Positions 20,188-28,813 of a stretch of DNA of 64,000 bases are shown piece after piece (position 1 is the first letter of the stretch; each line of letters opens with the position of its first letter). A model generated the notes under the pieces. It worked only from the letters and a program-made list of their open reading frames with translations, made no database searches and was not told the DNA's origin. Position numbers and translations under genes: made by a program. The stretch comes from QHWT01 sp963755695 (GTDB lineage Bacteria > Acidobacteriota > Vicinamibacteria > Vicinamibacterales > 2-12-FULL-66-21), in assembly GCA_963755695.1 (NCBI GenBank), contig CAVWLB010000001.1, forward strand, positions 806,001 to 870,000, in the 5' to 3' direction.

Positions 20188-21303
20188 CGCAGCGAGTCGA
20201 CAGCACGCGGACGGCTGAAGGTGTTCCTGGGTTACGCCGCCGGCGTCGGCAAGACCTACCAGATGCTGACCGAGGCCCACGAGCTGAAAGCCCGAGGCGT
20301 CGACGTCGTCATCGGCTATTTCGAGCCGCACGGCCGGAAGGAGACGATCGCGCTGAGCGAGGGCCTGGAAACGATTCCGCGAACGATCATCGAGTACCGC
20401 GGCTCCCGCTTCGAGGAGATGGACACCGACGCGATTCTCCGCCGGCATCCGCAGGTGGCGGTCGTCGACGAGTTTCCCGCACACGAACGTGCCGGGATCG
20501 GCGCGGCTCAAGCGCTGGGAGGACGTCCACGTGCTGCTCGATGCCGGCATCGACGTCCTGACGACGATGAACGTGCAGCACCTGGAGAGCCTGAACGATC
20601 AGATCTGGCAGAGCACCGGCGTCCGCGTGCGCGAGACGATTCCCGACTGGGTGCTGAAGCAGGCCGACGAAGTCGTGATGGTCGATCTGACGCCGCGCGC
20701 GCTGCTGAACCGACTGGCGCGCGGCGTGGTCTATCCGCCGGAGCGGGCCCGGGCGGCGCTGGAGAATTTCTTCAAGGAGTCGACGCTCGTGGCGCTGCGC
20801 GAGCTGGCGATGCGTCAGGCGGCGCATGCGATCGAGAGCCGGCTGCCCGGCGAAGAACTCTCAGCTGCCGGCCCAGTTGCGGCCGGCACGCAGGCCCGGG
20901 AACGGCTGCTGCTGCTGATTACGCCGGATCCCTCGAGCGCCGCGTTGATCCGCCGCGGCCGCCGCGTGGCCGACTACCTGCAGGCCGACTGCCTCGCCGT
21001 CCATGTCGCAACGACGCCGGACTTGCACGATCTCACCGAATCGGAACGCGAGCACTGGAACGCCACCTCAACTTCGCCCGGGGTCTGCAGATCGAGACGC
21101 GGATTCTTCAGGGAGCCGATGTCGCCGAAACGGTCGTCAATTTCGCGCGGCTTCATCGGGTCACGCAGATCTTCGTCGCGCGAGGGAAGCTCAGCCCGTT
21201 GCGCTCGTGGTTCGCCTCGGCCTTCGTGCAGCGGATCGTGAATCTCGCGCGGGACATGCAGGTAACCGTGGTGGCGGACCGCTCCATCCGGCCCGCACGT
21301 TAG
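20184..21303 (+). CDS. KdpD N-terminal plus Usp protein without kinase, copy 2 (frameshifted)
   Basis: About 372 residues when joined across shifts near 20216, 20490 and 21060. It is closer to canonical KdpD than copy 1: VFLGYAAGVGKTYQML, VVIGYFEPHGRKET, VAVVDEF then TNVPGS..KRWEDVHVLL, VLTTMNVQHLESLND, ADEVVMVDLTPRALLNRL, and a Usp part (RERLLLLITPDPSSAALIRR, RVTQIFVARG). It again lacks any kinase or membrane domain and ends at 21303. Translation is coupled to copy 1. Tandem, non-identical KdpD-N proteins could form hetero-oligomers with the DUF4118 kinase; this is untested. Confidence 0.82.
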
Positions 21304-21353
21304 GGGACGTCGACGGCTTCGATTCAGTGCCGCCCCCAAGGCTTATGACACAT

Positions 21354-21449
21354 GGCTCAGGACTCAGTGGCTCGAGGTTGTGGCGGCACACGGCGGGGTT
21401 CGTTGCGGTACCTCGAGCCATGAGCCGGTTGAGCCCTGAGTCATGAGCC
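21354..21449. repeat. Nested inverted repeat after the kdp locus
   Basis: TGGCTCGAGGT (21368-21378) pairs perfectly with 21410-21420, and GGCTCAGGACTCAG (21354-21367) pairs with 21436-21449 with one mismatch. Together they could form a long interrupted stem about 50 bases after the last kdp stop. No T-run follows. It may be a terminator or the footprint of a small repeat element. Confidence 0.5.
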
Positions 21450-21540
21450 CTGACCCATTCGTCACCGGGAATCGTCATTCCGTCCCACCTCGACGCGTCC
21501 GGTCCACCATCCCACCTATCATGTGGCGGGGAGAGTCGCC

Positions 21541-23941
21541 ATGTTCCTGAGCGATCTGCGATACACCGTCCGCATGCTGCGGAAGTCGCCGCTGTTCACG
21601 TTCGCCGTGGTACTGACCGTCGCGCTCGGTATCGGTGCCAACACCGCGATCTTCAGCGTCGTCAACGCCGTGATGCTGCGGCCGCTGCCGCTTACGAGCA
21701 GCCTGGCCGGCTGGTCTGGATCGCTGAGAAGAACGACAAGCTCAATCTGCCCACCTTCAGCGACCTCGGTGCTGAACTACCTTTCGTGGAAAGAGCGGTC
21801 GCAGCGCCTTCGAGCGCATGGGCGCATTTGGTTTCGCCAGCTTCACGCTGGTCGGCAGCGGCGAGCCCGAGCAGTTCACCGGCGGGACCCGATCTCCCTC
21901 TCTGTTTCCGCTTACTTGGCATCAAGCCCGTGCTCGGACGATCGTTCGCCGAAGGCGAGGACCGCCCGGGCAGTGCCAAGGTCGTCATGATCAGCGAGGC
22001 GCTCTGGAAACGCCGATTCGGTGGCGAGGCTTCGATCGTGGGCCGTCATCTCACGCTCAATGGCGCCGACTATATGGTCGTCGGGCATCGCGCCCGCGTC
22101 GCTCGCGTTGCTGTCGACCGGCGACATGTGGATGCCCATGACGATCGATCCCGGACGCGAGATCCGGTTGAACCACGTGATCCTTGCGGTCGGGCGTCTG
22201 CCGGCCGGCGCGACCATCGAGCATGCGCAAGCGGAGATGAACGTCGTCGCAGCGACGCGTCAGCCAGCAGTATCCTGAGATGAAGGAGTGGGGCATACAG
22301 CTGGTGAGTTTTTACGACTGGCTCGTGAGCAGCGCAGTTGCGCACCGCGCTGGTTGTGCTGCTGTGCGCCGTGGGCTGCGTGCTGCTGATTGCCTCGGCG
22401 AACGTCGCGAACCTGTTGCTCGCACGCGCGGCGTCGCGGGAGAAGGAAATGGCGGTTCGCACCGCGCTTGGCGCGGCCGCGGCCGCTTGCTGCGGCAACT
22501 GCTCGTCGAGAGCCTGACGCTATCGGCTATCGGTGGCGCCGCCGGGCTGCTCGCGGCAGTGTGGGCGGTTGAGGCGATTGATGCGGCGCTGCCGCCGAAC
22601 CTTCTGCCGGTTTCACGACGTCGGGATCGACACGACCGTCCTGGTGTTCGCGATCGCGCTGACGGTTGTCACCGGTCTCCTCTTTGGCATCGCTCCGGCG
22701 TGGCACGCCGTGAGGCCAGATTTGAACGTCGTGCTGAAACAGGTGATGCGCGGTTCCGGCGGGGGCGCCCGGCCACGGCTTCGTAATGGTCTCGCAGCGG
22801 TCGAACTGGCGCTCGCGACCATGCTGCTCATCGGCGCCGCGCTGCTTGCGCAGAGCTTGATGCGTCTTCAGCACGTCAACCTTGGATTTCAACCTGATCG
22901 GCTCCTGACGTTCCAGCTCTCGCTGCCGCAGACGAAGTATCCGGCGGACAAGGCCGCCGTGTTCTACCGCACGCTGCTGGAGTCGCTGCGACTCGATACC
23001 GGGCGTGCGCTGCGCAGCCGTGTCGAGCGGCATTCCGTTCGGCGCGGGCAACTACACGACGACGCCGATCGCGACGACCGGGCCGTCGCCCCTGCCGCCC
23101 GATACCGCGGTGGCGACCGACTGGCGCATCGTCAGCCCGCGATTCTTCCACACGATGAACATCCCGCTGGTCCGCGGCCGCGATTTCGTCGACACCGACA
23201 GCCATCGGCCCGCCGCAGGTCGTCATCGTCAGCCAGGCGACGGCCAGGCGGTTCTGGGGAAGCAGCGATCCGCTGGGGCGCACGCTCCATCGTCAAGGGG
23301 ATTCGAAGCAGTTCACCGTCGTTGGCGTGGTCGGCGACGTGCGGAACACCACGCTCAACCAGGAGTCCCCTTCCATCTATTACCCGAGCACCGGCCGCGT
23401 GCCGGTGATGGACATCGTCGTCCGAACCGACCCCAAGCCTGAATCGATCCTGCCGATGGTGCGTCAACGCGTCCACGAACTGGATCCGGCGTTGCCGGTC
23501 TCGACGGTGCGGACGATGGATGAATGGGTCGCGAATGGCGCTGCCCAGCCTCGGCTCAACGCTATCCTGCTCGGCGTCTTCGCCGGCGTGGCGATGTTAA
23601 TCGCGGCGATCGGAATCTACGGCGTGCTCGCCTACTCGGTCAACCAGCGCACCCGGGAGATCGGTGTGCGTCTGGCGCTCGGTGCGCCGCGCGCGGCGGT
23701 CCTGCAACTCATCGTCCGCGAAGGAATGACGGTCGGCACCTTGGGCATTGGCGCAGGCCTGATCGGCGCGCTCGCGCTCAGCCGGGCGCTGGCCAGCCTG
23801 GTGTTCGACGTCGCGGTACGCGATCCACTGACGTATGTGTCAATCTCCGCGGTCCTCATGCTCGTCGCGCTCGCGGCATGCCTGATGCCCGCGAGAAGGG
23901 CCTCCCGCGTCGACCCGATGGTCGCCTTGCGCTGGGATTGA
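21541..23941 (+). CDS. MacB/FtsX-type permease of the duplicated acidobacterial form (frameshifted)
   Basis: 2401 bases, about 800 residues when joined. It starts MFLSDLRYTVRMLRKSP..LGIGANTAIFSVVN, the typical opening of these permeases (MacB-like periplasmic domain). Then come LFPLLGIKPVLGRSF, VVMISEALWKRRFGG, a first FtsX block with SANVANLLLARAASREKEMAVR and a second with MLIAAIGIYGVLAYSVNQRTREIGVRLALG, ending MPARRASRVDPMVALRW. About ten shifts lie between 21690 and 23300; the last 600 bases are clean. No ATP-binding partner is adjacent, as is usual for this orphan class. The substrate is unknown; relatives are linked to lipoprotein or peptide export. Confidence 0.86.
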
Positions 23942-24180
23942 GTTGGTCACGGCTTGAGCAGTTCGATTCGGTTCGAGCCGATTTGATTGATGTTTCAGTC
24001 CTAAACTAAAGTGCCGGGCACCGATCGCGAGACGTGGACTGCTATTAGTGTGCGCTTCAGTGATTGTTCCGGGGGAGAAGCGGCCCGCTCGCTGGGTCCG
24101 TCAGGTCGTATCCATTGAGGTGATGGAGGCGCCGGGCGGCAAGTAGCGTGGGCCAACTTGCCAATGCGACGATCAGTGAA

Positions 24181-25188
24181 TCACTGTGATTCCGTGTGCT
24201 GCAGCACCCGCGCGATGCAGGCGCTCACGATGTTCGCCAGCTGACGATCGCCTGCCGCTGTGAAATGAATTCCGTCTCTCTGAAAATATTGGTCATGCGG
24301 AGGCGGTAAGGCTTCGAATGCCGTGACCGCATCGCACAAGACGGCGCCGCTCGCCTTGGCGGCGTCCCGGGTGAGCTGCACGTACTGCTTGTGCAGCGGA
24401 ATCACCTCCGCAAGACTCCGAACGTGACGGCGAAGCAGGTGCGCCGGTTCGTGGCCGGCAACGTGATTCGATGGGGCGGTGACGAACACCGGCACGATCC
24501 CGGCCCGCTTCGCGGTACCGGCGATCGACTCCAGGTTCTGCTCGTAACGATCGGGAGGCACTCGATTCCCGCTTTTGGCATGCCTGGCAGCCAGACCCAT
24601 TCGTACCTCGAGCGCGAGCTGCATCACCCGGGAATGTTCGGAGAATGAGAGGAATCTGCGGGCTTGCCGCAGTTCGGCATCGGTTGGACCAAGAGCGATC
24701 CAGTGATCGTTCCATCCGTAGTAGACGACGATCACCCGAGGATGCAGCGGCACGATGTCCCGTCTGAGCTGTGCGAGGCCCTGCTCGGAGCTCCAGCCGC
24801 CCACGGCGACGTGAATGCCGCTCACGGTGATCCCCTGCGCGCCGGCCAGTTGCGCGATCGTTTCGGCAGGGTAGGTGCCAAACTCCGTGCACGAATCACC
24901 CATGAAGATCACCGCCGGATGGGAACGCTCGGCCGCGCGCAGCTTTTCGGAATAGTCTCGCGTGACCCAGAACAGATCCGGATCCGTGGCGTAGCGGGAT
25001 TCAAGCGTCTGCGGATCGGGCCAGCCGACCTGAACGGTCGGCGCCAGGTGGTACTCGAATCCCACCACTCGCAACAAACCTTCAACGAACAGCAGGGAGA
25101 TCGCGAGGCTGAGGACCGCGAGAATCATCCCCCCGGCAACACGCACCGCCTGGCGGTGCGGCGGCTTCACCGGCGCCGGAGGCTCCAT
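24181..25188 (-). CDS. SGNH/GDSL-family hydrolase with membrane anchor
   Basis: 335 residues from the ATG at 25188, which overlaps the DUF5989 stop (TGATG). One N-terminal membrane helix (residues 18-40, GGMILAVLSLAISLLFVEGL) puts the catalytic part outside the cytoplasm. SGNH blocks are visible: VIFMGDSCTEFG (Ser nucleophile in GDS), YYGWNDHW (Asn) and RDGIHFTAAG (Asp-x-x-His). Such enzymes remove or transfer acyl groups on glycans or lipids. Last gene of a four-gene, translationally coupled minus-strand operon with a carbamoyltransferase, so both probably act on one glycan or lipid product. A longer upstream frame exists but would overlap the whole DUF5989 gene. Confidence 0.88.
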   Translation of the reverse strand: MEPPAPVKPPHRQAVRVAGGMILAVLSLAISLLFVEGLLRVVGFEYHLAPTVQVGWPDPQTLESRYATDPDLFWVTRDYSEKLRAAERSHPAVIFMGDSCTEFGTYPAETIAQLAGAQGITVSGIHVAVGGWSSEQGLAQLRRDIVPLHPRVIVVYYGWNDHWIALGPTDAELRQARRFLSFSEHSRVMQLALEVRMGLAARHAKSGNRVPPDRYEQNLESIAGTAKRAGIVPVFVTAPSNHVAGHEPAHLLRRHVRSLAEVIPLHKQYVQLTRDAAKASGAVLCDAVTAFEALPPPHDQYFQRDGIHFTAAGDRQLANIVSACIARVLQHTESQ

Positions 25189-25367
25189 CAGAAGAGCGTG
25201 TATATGAAAGGAGCGACGCCGGTGACTTCGCCGACGATCAACAGCACCGCAACCAGCAGCAGCACCGTGACGAACGGGATGAGCCACCACAGACGCTGCG
25301 ACCACAAAAACTGGAACAGCTCGCCAATGGTGCTCATTCCGCCGGCGACGTTTCTTGCGGCTTTCAT
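25188..25367 (-). CDS. DUF5989-family small membrane protein
   Basis: 59 codons. The ATG at 25367 overlaps the carbamoyltransferase stop (ATGA), and the stop overlaps the SGNH start. It starts MKAARNVAGGMSTIGELFQF, then has a single strong helix (WWLIPFVTVLLLVAVLLIV) and a short tail ending FIYTLF. Small proteins of this form are known beside carbamoyltransferases and SGNH hydrolases, including near sxt-type loci. Its function is unknown; position suggests it holds the carbamoyltransferase or hydrolase at the membrane. Confidence 0.85.
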   Translation of the reverse strand: MKAARNVAGGMSTIGELFQFLWSQRLWWLIPFVTVLLLVAVLLIVGEVTGVAPFIYTLF

Positions 25368-27148
25368 GAACCGTCCTTGTAGAGAATCGTCCGATCCAGG
25401 ACGAGGGCATCCATCCCGCTACGGACGAACGTACTCAGCGCCTCCGCCGGCGTATTCACGATCGGTTCACCACGAAGGTTGAACGACGTGTTCAAGACGA
25501 CCGGAACCCCGGTCGCTTCACCGAATGTACGAATGAGTTCATGGTATCTCGGATTCGTTTGGGCGGCGACCGTCTGAAGCCGAGCTGAGCCATCGACGTG
25601 GGTAACTGCCGGAATCTTCGTCTTCGCGGCGTCGCGGACCGGCACCACCAATAACATGAACCGGGTTGGCCAGTGACGCTCCGGTTGAGCCAGATCGAAA
25701 AGCTCGGTCGCCCGCTCGATCAGCACCGACGGGGCAAATGGCCGATACGGCTCGCGAAACTTGATCTTCGTGTTGACGATATCCTTCATGTCGGCGCGCC
25801 GCGGATCAGCAAGGATGCTGCGATTCCCCAGAGCCCGTGGCCCCCATTCGAAAGCCCCTTGTGCCCACCCAACCACTTTGCCCGCCGTCAGCAGGTCCAC
25901 CGTTCGCGAAATGACCTGGCTGTCGTCCGTGCACTCGACACGGCGGAGTCCGCTTGCGCAGGCCGTTTGCCGTACGGCGTCGGCGGTTGCAGAAGCGCCC
26001 CAGTACGCATGTTCCATGACGAAACGACGCGGTTGCCCGAGCACCTGATGCTGAACGAACAATGCCGCGCCCAGCGCCGCGCCGCTGTCGCCGGCCGCAG
26101 GTTGCACGTAGAGATCGGTTATCGGTGTCTCTCTCAGGATGCGTCCGTTGGCCACGCTGTTGAGTGCGACACCTCCGGCCATGCACAACCGGGTGGCGTT
26201 GATGCGAGCCGAGAGTCCGCGCACCATCCGCAGCAGCACTTCTTCCGTAACCGCCTGGATGCTCGCGGCGATGTCGGCGTAATGCTGATTGTCTGCCGCC
26301 AGCTCGTGGTAGTTCGCCGGCGCGTCGCCGAAATACGAAGGATAGCCGGACGACTCGGTGAAGAACGGCGTCTCGGGACTGCGGGGAGGGCCGAACAGCT
26401 CCTCGAACTTCCTGCTGTAGGTCGTCATCGACGAGTGGTGGAAGGCGAAATAATCGAGGTTGAGCGCGAAGGCGCCGTCTGGTGCGACGTCAATCAGTTT
26501 CCACACCTGGTCCTGATAGCGCGGCACGCCGTACGGCGCCATGCCCATCACCTTGTATTCGCCTTCGTTTACTTCGAAGCCGAGGAAGGCGGTGAACGCC
26601 GAGTAGAGCAGCCCGAGGGAGTGCGGAAACCGGATTTCCCCGTCGATGGTGAGGTCGGTCCCCGCCCCGCGACCGGTCGTTGCCGTCGCCCATTCTCCGA
26701 CGCCGTCCACCGTCAGGACCGCGGCGTCGGTGAAGGGGGAGCAGAAGAACGCGCTCGCGGCGTGGGACTGGTGGTGCTCGACGAACAGAATGCGGTCATC
26801 GCTGACGCCGACGCTGTCGCGGATACGGCTCTTGACCCAGAGCTTGTCGAGCATCCAGGTCGTCATGGCCTTGCGGAACACCGAGTGCGATCGCGGCGCG
26901 GTCGAAATCGCACAGCGCACGATGCGATCGAACTTGACGAATGGTTTCTCGAAGAAGGCGACGTAGTCCAGGTGGGCGCCGGTGACGTGGCCGTGTTCCA
27001 GGCAGAATCGGATCGCCCGATGCGGAAAGCCGTAATCGTGCTTGATTCTGCTGAAACGTTCTTCCTCTGCCGCCGCCGTCAGCATACCGTCCTGGAGTAG
27101 CGCCGCTGCTGCATCGTGGAAATAGCAGGAGATTCCGAGGATCCGCAT
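25364..27148 (-). CDS. Carbamoyltransferase (NodU/CmcH/TobZ family)
   Basis: 594 residues, full length. The N-terminal Kae1-like domain begins RILGISCYFHDAAAALLQDG and has VEHHQSHAASAFFCSPF, whose histidines match the metal-binding set of the family, and VLTVDGVGEWATA. Then CMAGGVALNSVANGRIL. The C-terminal domain (about 390-590) has KVVGWAQGAFEWGPRALGNR and VLNTSFNLRGEPIVNTP. These enzymes make carbamoyl-adenylate from carbamoyl phosphate and ATP and transfer the carbamoyl group to a hydroxyl on a sugar or natural product. The start directly abuts the stop of the 75-residue gene. With SGNH and DUF5989 next to it, a surface glycan or lipid is the likeliest acceptor; no glycosyltransferase is seen nearby. 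Confidence 0.93.
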   Translation of the reverse strand: MRILGISCYFHDAAAALLQDGMLTAAAEEERFSRIKHDYGFPHRAIRFCLEHGHVTGAHLDYVAFFEKPFVKFDRIVRCAISTAPRSHSVFRKAMTTWMLDKLWVKSRIRDSVGVSDDRILFVEHHQSHAASAFFCSPFTDAAVLTVDGVGEWATATTGRGAGTDLTIDGEIRFPHSLGLLYSAFTAFLGFEVNEGEYKVMGMAPYGVPRYQDQVWKLIDVAPDGAFALNLDYFAFHHSSMTTYSRKFEELFGPPRSPETPFFTESSGYPSYFGDAPANYHELAADNQHYADIAASIQAVTEEVLLRMVRGLSARINATRLCMAGGVALNSVANGRILRETPITDLYVQPAAGDSGAALGAALFVQHQVLGQPRRFVMEHAYWGASATADAVRQTACASGLRRVECTDDSQVISRTVDLLTAGKVVGWAQGAFEWGPRALGNRSILADPRRADMKDIVNTKIKFREPYRPFAPSVLIERATELFDLAQPERHWPTRFMLLVVPVRDAAKTKIPAVTHVDGSARLQTVAAQTNPRYHELIRTFGEATGVPVVLNTSFNLRGEPIVNTPAEALSTFVRSGMDALVLDRTILYKDGS

Positions 27149-27373
27149 TTAGAACTGCCGCCGCGCCCACGGCAGATCACAATTGATCGGTTCCCTGGCG
27201 ATCCACTGCGGGCCTGGCTGATCACTCTTCGTCTGGGTGCTGACGTCCTGGCCGATACCCAACGCGCGGATGGGAACGACTCCGAGGAAGTACAGAAGCA
27301 GAAAGAGCCCGTTGGCCTGGATTTCCGCGGCACGATGGGCAACGCGTTTCCAGTGCTTCCAGGCCGAAACCAT
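27149..27373 (-). CDS. 75-residue membrane protein, first gene of the carbamoyltransferase operon
   Basis: Starts MVSAWKHWKRVAHRAAEIQA, then one hydrophobic helix (GLFLLLYFLGVVPIRALGIG) and a polar tail ending PWARRQF. The stop codon directly touches the carbamoyltransferase ATG. The pattern 'W..W..VA...AE.Q....LLLYF' resembles small SxtJ-like or related proteins found before carbamoyltransferases, but I cannot assign the family firmly. Probably an inner-membrane helper for the operon's modification step. Confidence 0.75.
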   Translation of the reverse strand: MVSAWKHWKRVAHRAAEIQANGLFLLLYFLGVVPIRALGIGQDVSTQTKSDQPGPQWIAREPINCDLPWARRQF

Positions 27374-27453
27374 GGTGCGCGAGAATACACCGGATGACTC
27401 AGGCGGCGATACTGTTCCACGTCTGAAGGGGCCGTGGGAGCTTGAACGAGCGG

Positions 27454-27795
27454 CTATGAAAATCGCGCGTCAACGTAGACCCACGCCTGTTTGCCCGATG
27501 CCAGCGTCGCCGAGACCCGCTTGTACCCGACCGGCTCGTATCGGTCCGCGCTGGCCAGCTCGCTCTCCGAAACCTCGAACACCGTGCCAGTCACGCGGCT
27601 GGCGTTTCGTCCATTGAACTTCACGACGGCGTGATCGGCCTTCCCGCTCTTCTTCACGAATTGCGGATCCTCAATCCTCAGCAATGATTGTTCGAAGCCA
27701 ATGAGCTCGTCGGGTGTGCCTTGAAGCAACCTTCCGAAGATCGACATCTGAACCGCGGCGTCCTGGAGCGTGCCGTAAGAGAAAAGGAAGGGCAT
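27454..27795 (-). CDS. Gamma-glutamylcyclotransferase/AIG2-like protein
   Basis: 113 residues from the ATG at 27795. The N-terminus MPFLFSYGTLQ is the substrate-binding YGTL motif of the GGCT/AIG2 fold, followed by VTGTVFEVSESELASADRYEPVGYKRV with the acidic residue expected for catalysis, and AWVYVDA near the end. The family turns gamma-glutamyl amines or dipeptides into 5-oxoproline, though many members have unknown substrates. Stand-alone gene facing away from the next one. Confidence 0.82.
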   Translation of the reverse strand: MPFLFSYGTLQDAAVQMSIFGRLLQGTPDELIGFEQSLLRIEDPQFVKKSGKADHAVVKFNGRNASRVTGTVFEVSESELASADRYEPVGYKRVSATLASGKQAWVYVDARFS

Positions 27796-27941
27796 CGACC
27801 GACAGTATTGGCCGCCGTGCAAGGCGATTCAAGCTCGCGTCCGGCGAGTCCGTTGGCTGCAGACGGGCTCGAACGGAGGAATGAGGAATAATGAGACATC
27901 GCCGATCTCGAGAGTCGGCTTGTGCTTGATCGTCTCGAACC

Positions 27942-28748
27942 ATGTGGCCCTTCGAGCATCTAATCTTCCTGACCGGTCTGGCCGCCCTCGCCGTCGTCAT
28001 TGTGGCCAGCGGGGGTCTCTCCTTGTCGCTCACAGCGCTTCGCGATCACCGCGTTGGCGTTCAAGTCATGACCCTTACGGCGACGATCGCAATCGCCGTC
28101 ATCTTCTCGGTTGGCCTTGGTCAGCTGTGGGGCGCAAGACGTGACAGGGATGAGCGGGTCTGGGCCGCGCGCAGCCGACACCTGGTCCAACTCCAGACTC
28201 TGCTTCGCACCGAGGCCGAGTCTTTGAAAGCCATCGGCCAGGCGTTGCGCGCGGGGCGATATCTGACTCAGGTAGCCAACGACGCCAGGCAGGCAATCTG
28301 GCAGGATGACACGCTGACAACCGATGTGGAGCGACACTTTCCGGAGTATTACCGCGAACGGGAGAAACTGATCCGCGAGATCGTCGAACACGACAGCATG
28401 CTCGGCCGGATTCGACAAGTCGTCTCCTCGAGCTTGCAGCTGACCGAGACCACGGAGCGATATCGTCAGGAGCTCGTTCCCGCCCTCGTCAGAAAGTGTG
28501 GCGGTGCGGCGCCAGGTGTTTCGTTGGTGCGTCTGGCTGACAGTTCTTCTCCCGCGCCGGATGCCGCGCACATCTTCGATCGATATCACTGCACCGCAGA
28601 TCTGACCCGCATGTGCCAGGCCCTCCTCGATCGCGCGGCAGATCTCGCCGATGCCGCGTTACAGGCGAGCGAGGCCGCGCGACGCTACGCCGAGGAAACG
28701 GTGTTGCATGGCTCGTGCACCTATGTCCCGGCGGAGGACTCCCGCTAA
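27942..28748 (+). CDS. Two-helix membrane protein of unknown function
   Basis: 268 residues. It has membrane helices at about residues 7-28 (IFLTGLAALAVVIVASGG) and 42-62 (VMTLTATIAIAVIFSVGLG). The remaining ~200 residues are charged and helical (DRDERVWAARSRHLVQLQTLLRTE, ERHFPEYYREREKLIREIVE). Several cysteines near the C-terminus (KCGG, YHC, RMC, SCTYV) may form disulfides or bind metal if outside the cytoplasm. I do not recognise a family. The TamB gene begins 65 bases later in the same direction. Confidence 0.75.
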   Translation: MWPFEHLIFLTGLAALAVVIVASGGLSLSLTALRDHRVGVQVMTLTATIAIAVIFSVGLGQLWGARRDRDERVWAARSRHLVQLQTLLRTEAESLKAIGQALRAGRYLTQVANDARQAIWQDDTLTTDVERHFPEYYREREKLIREIVEHDSMLGRIRQVVSSSLQLTETTERYRQELVPALVRKCGGAAPGVSLVRLADSSSPAPDAAHIFDRYHCTADLTRMCQALLDRAADLADAALQASEAARRYAEETVLHGSCTYVPAEDSR

Positions 28749-28813
28749 GCCCAGCTGCTCCGGGAATGGTCCATCGATTCGTGATGTGGCACCTGGCTTG
28801 AAGTCAGCTATTC

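Noticed and set aside
14497..21303. Programmed frameshifting in the kdp genes
   Set aside because: Dozens of shifts in both directions at unrelated sequences, without slippery heptamers or conserved stems, do not fit recoding.
25673..27100. 475-codon plus-strand frame
   Set aside because: Lies wholly within the carbamoyltransferase on the other strand; no ribosome site and no domain, typical of high-GC antisense frames.
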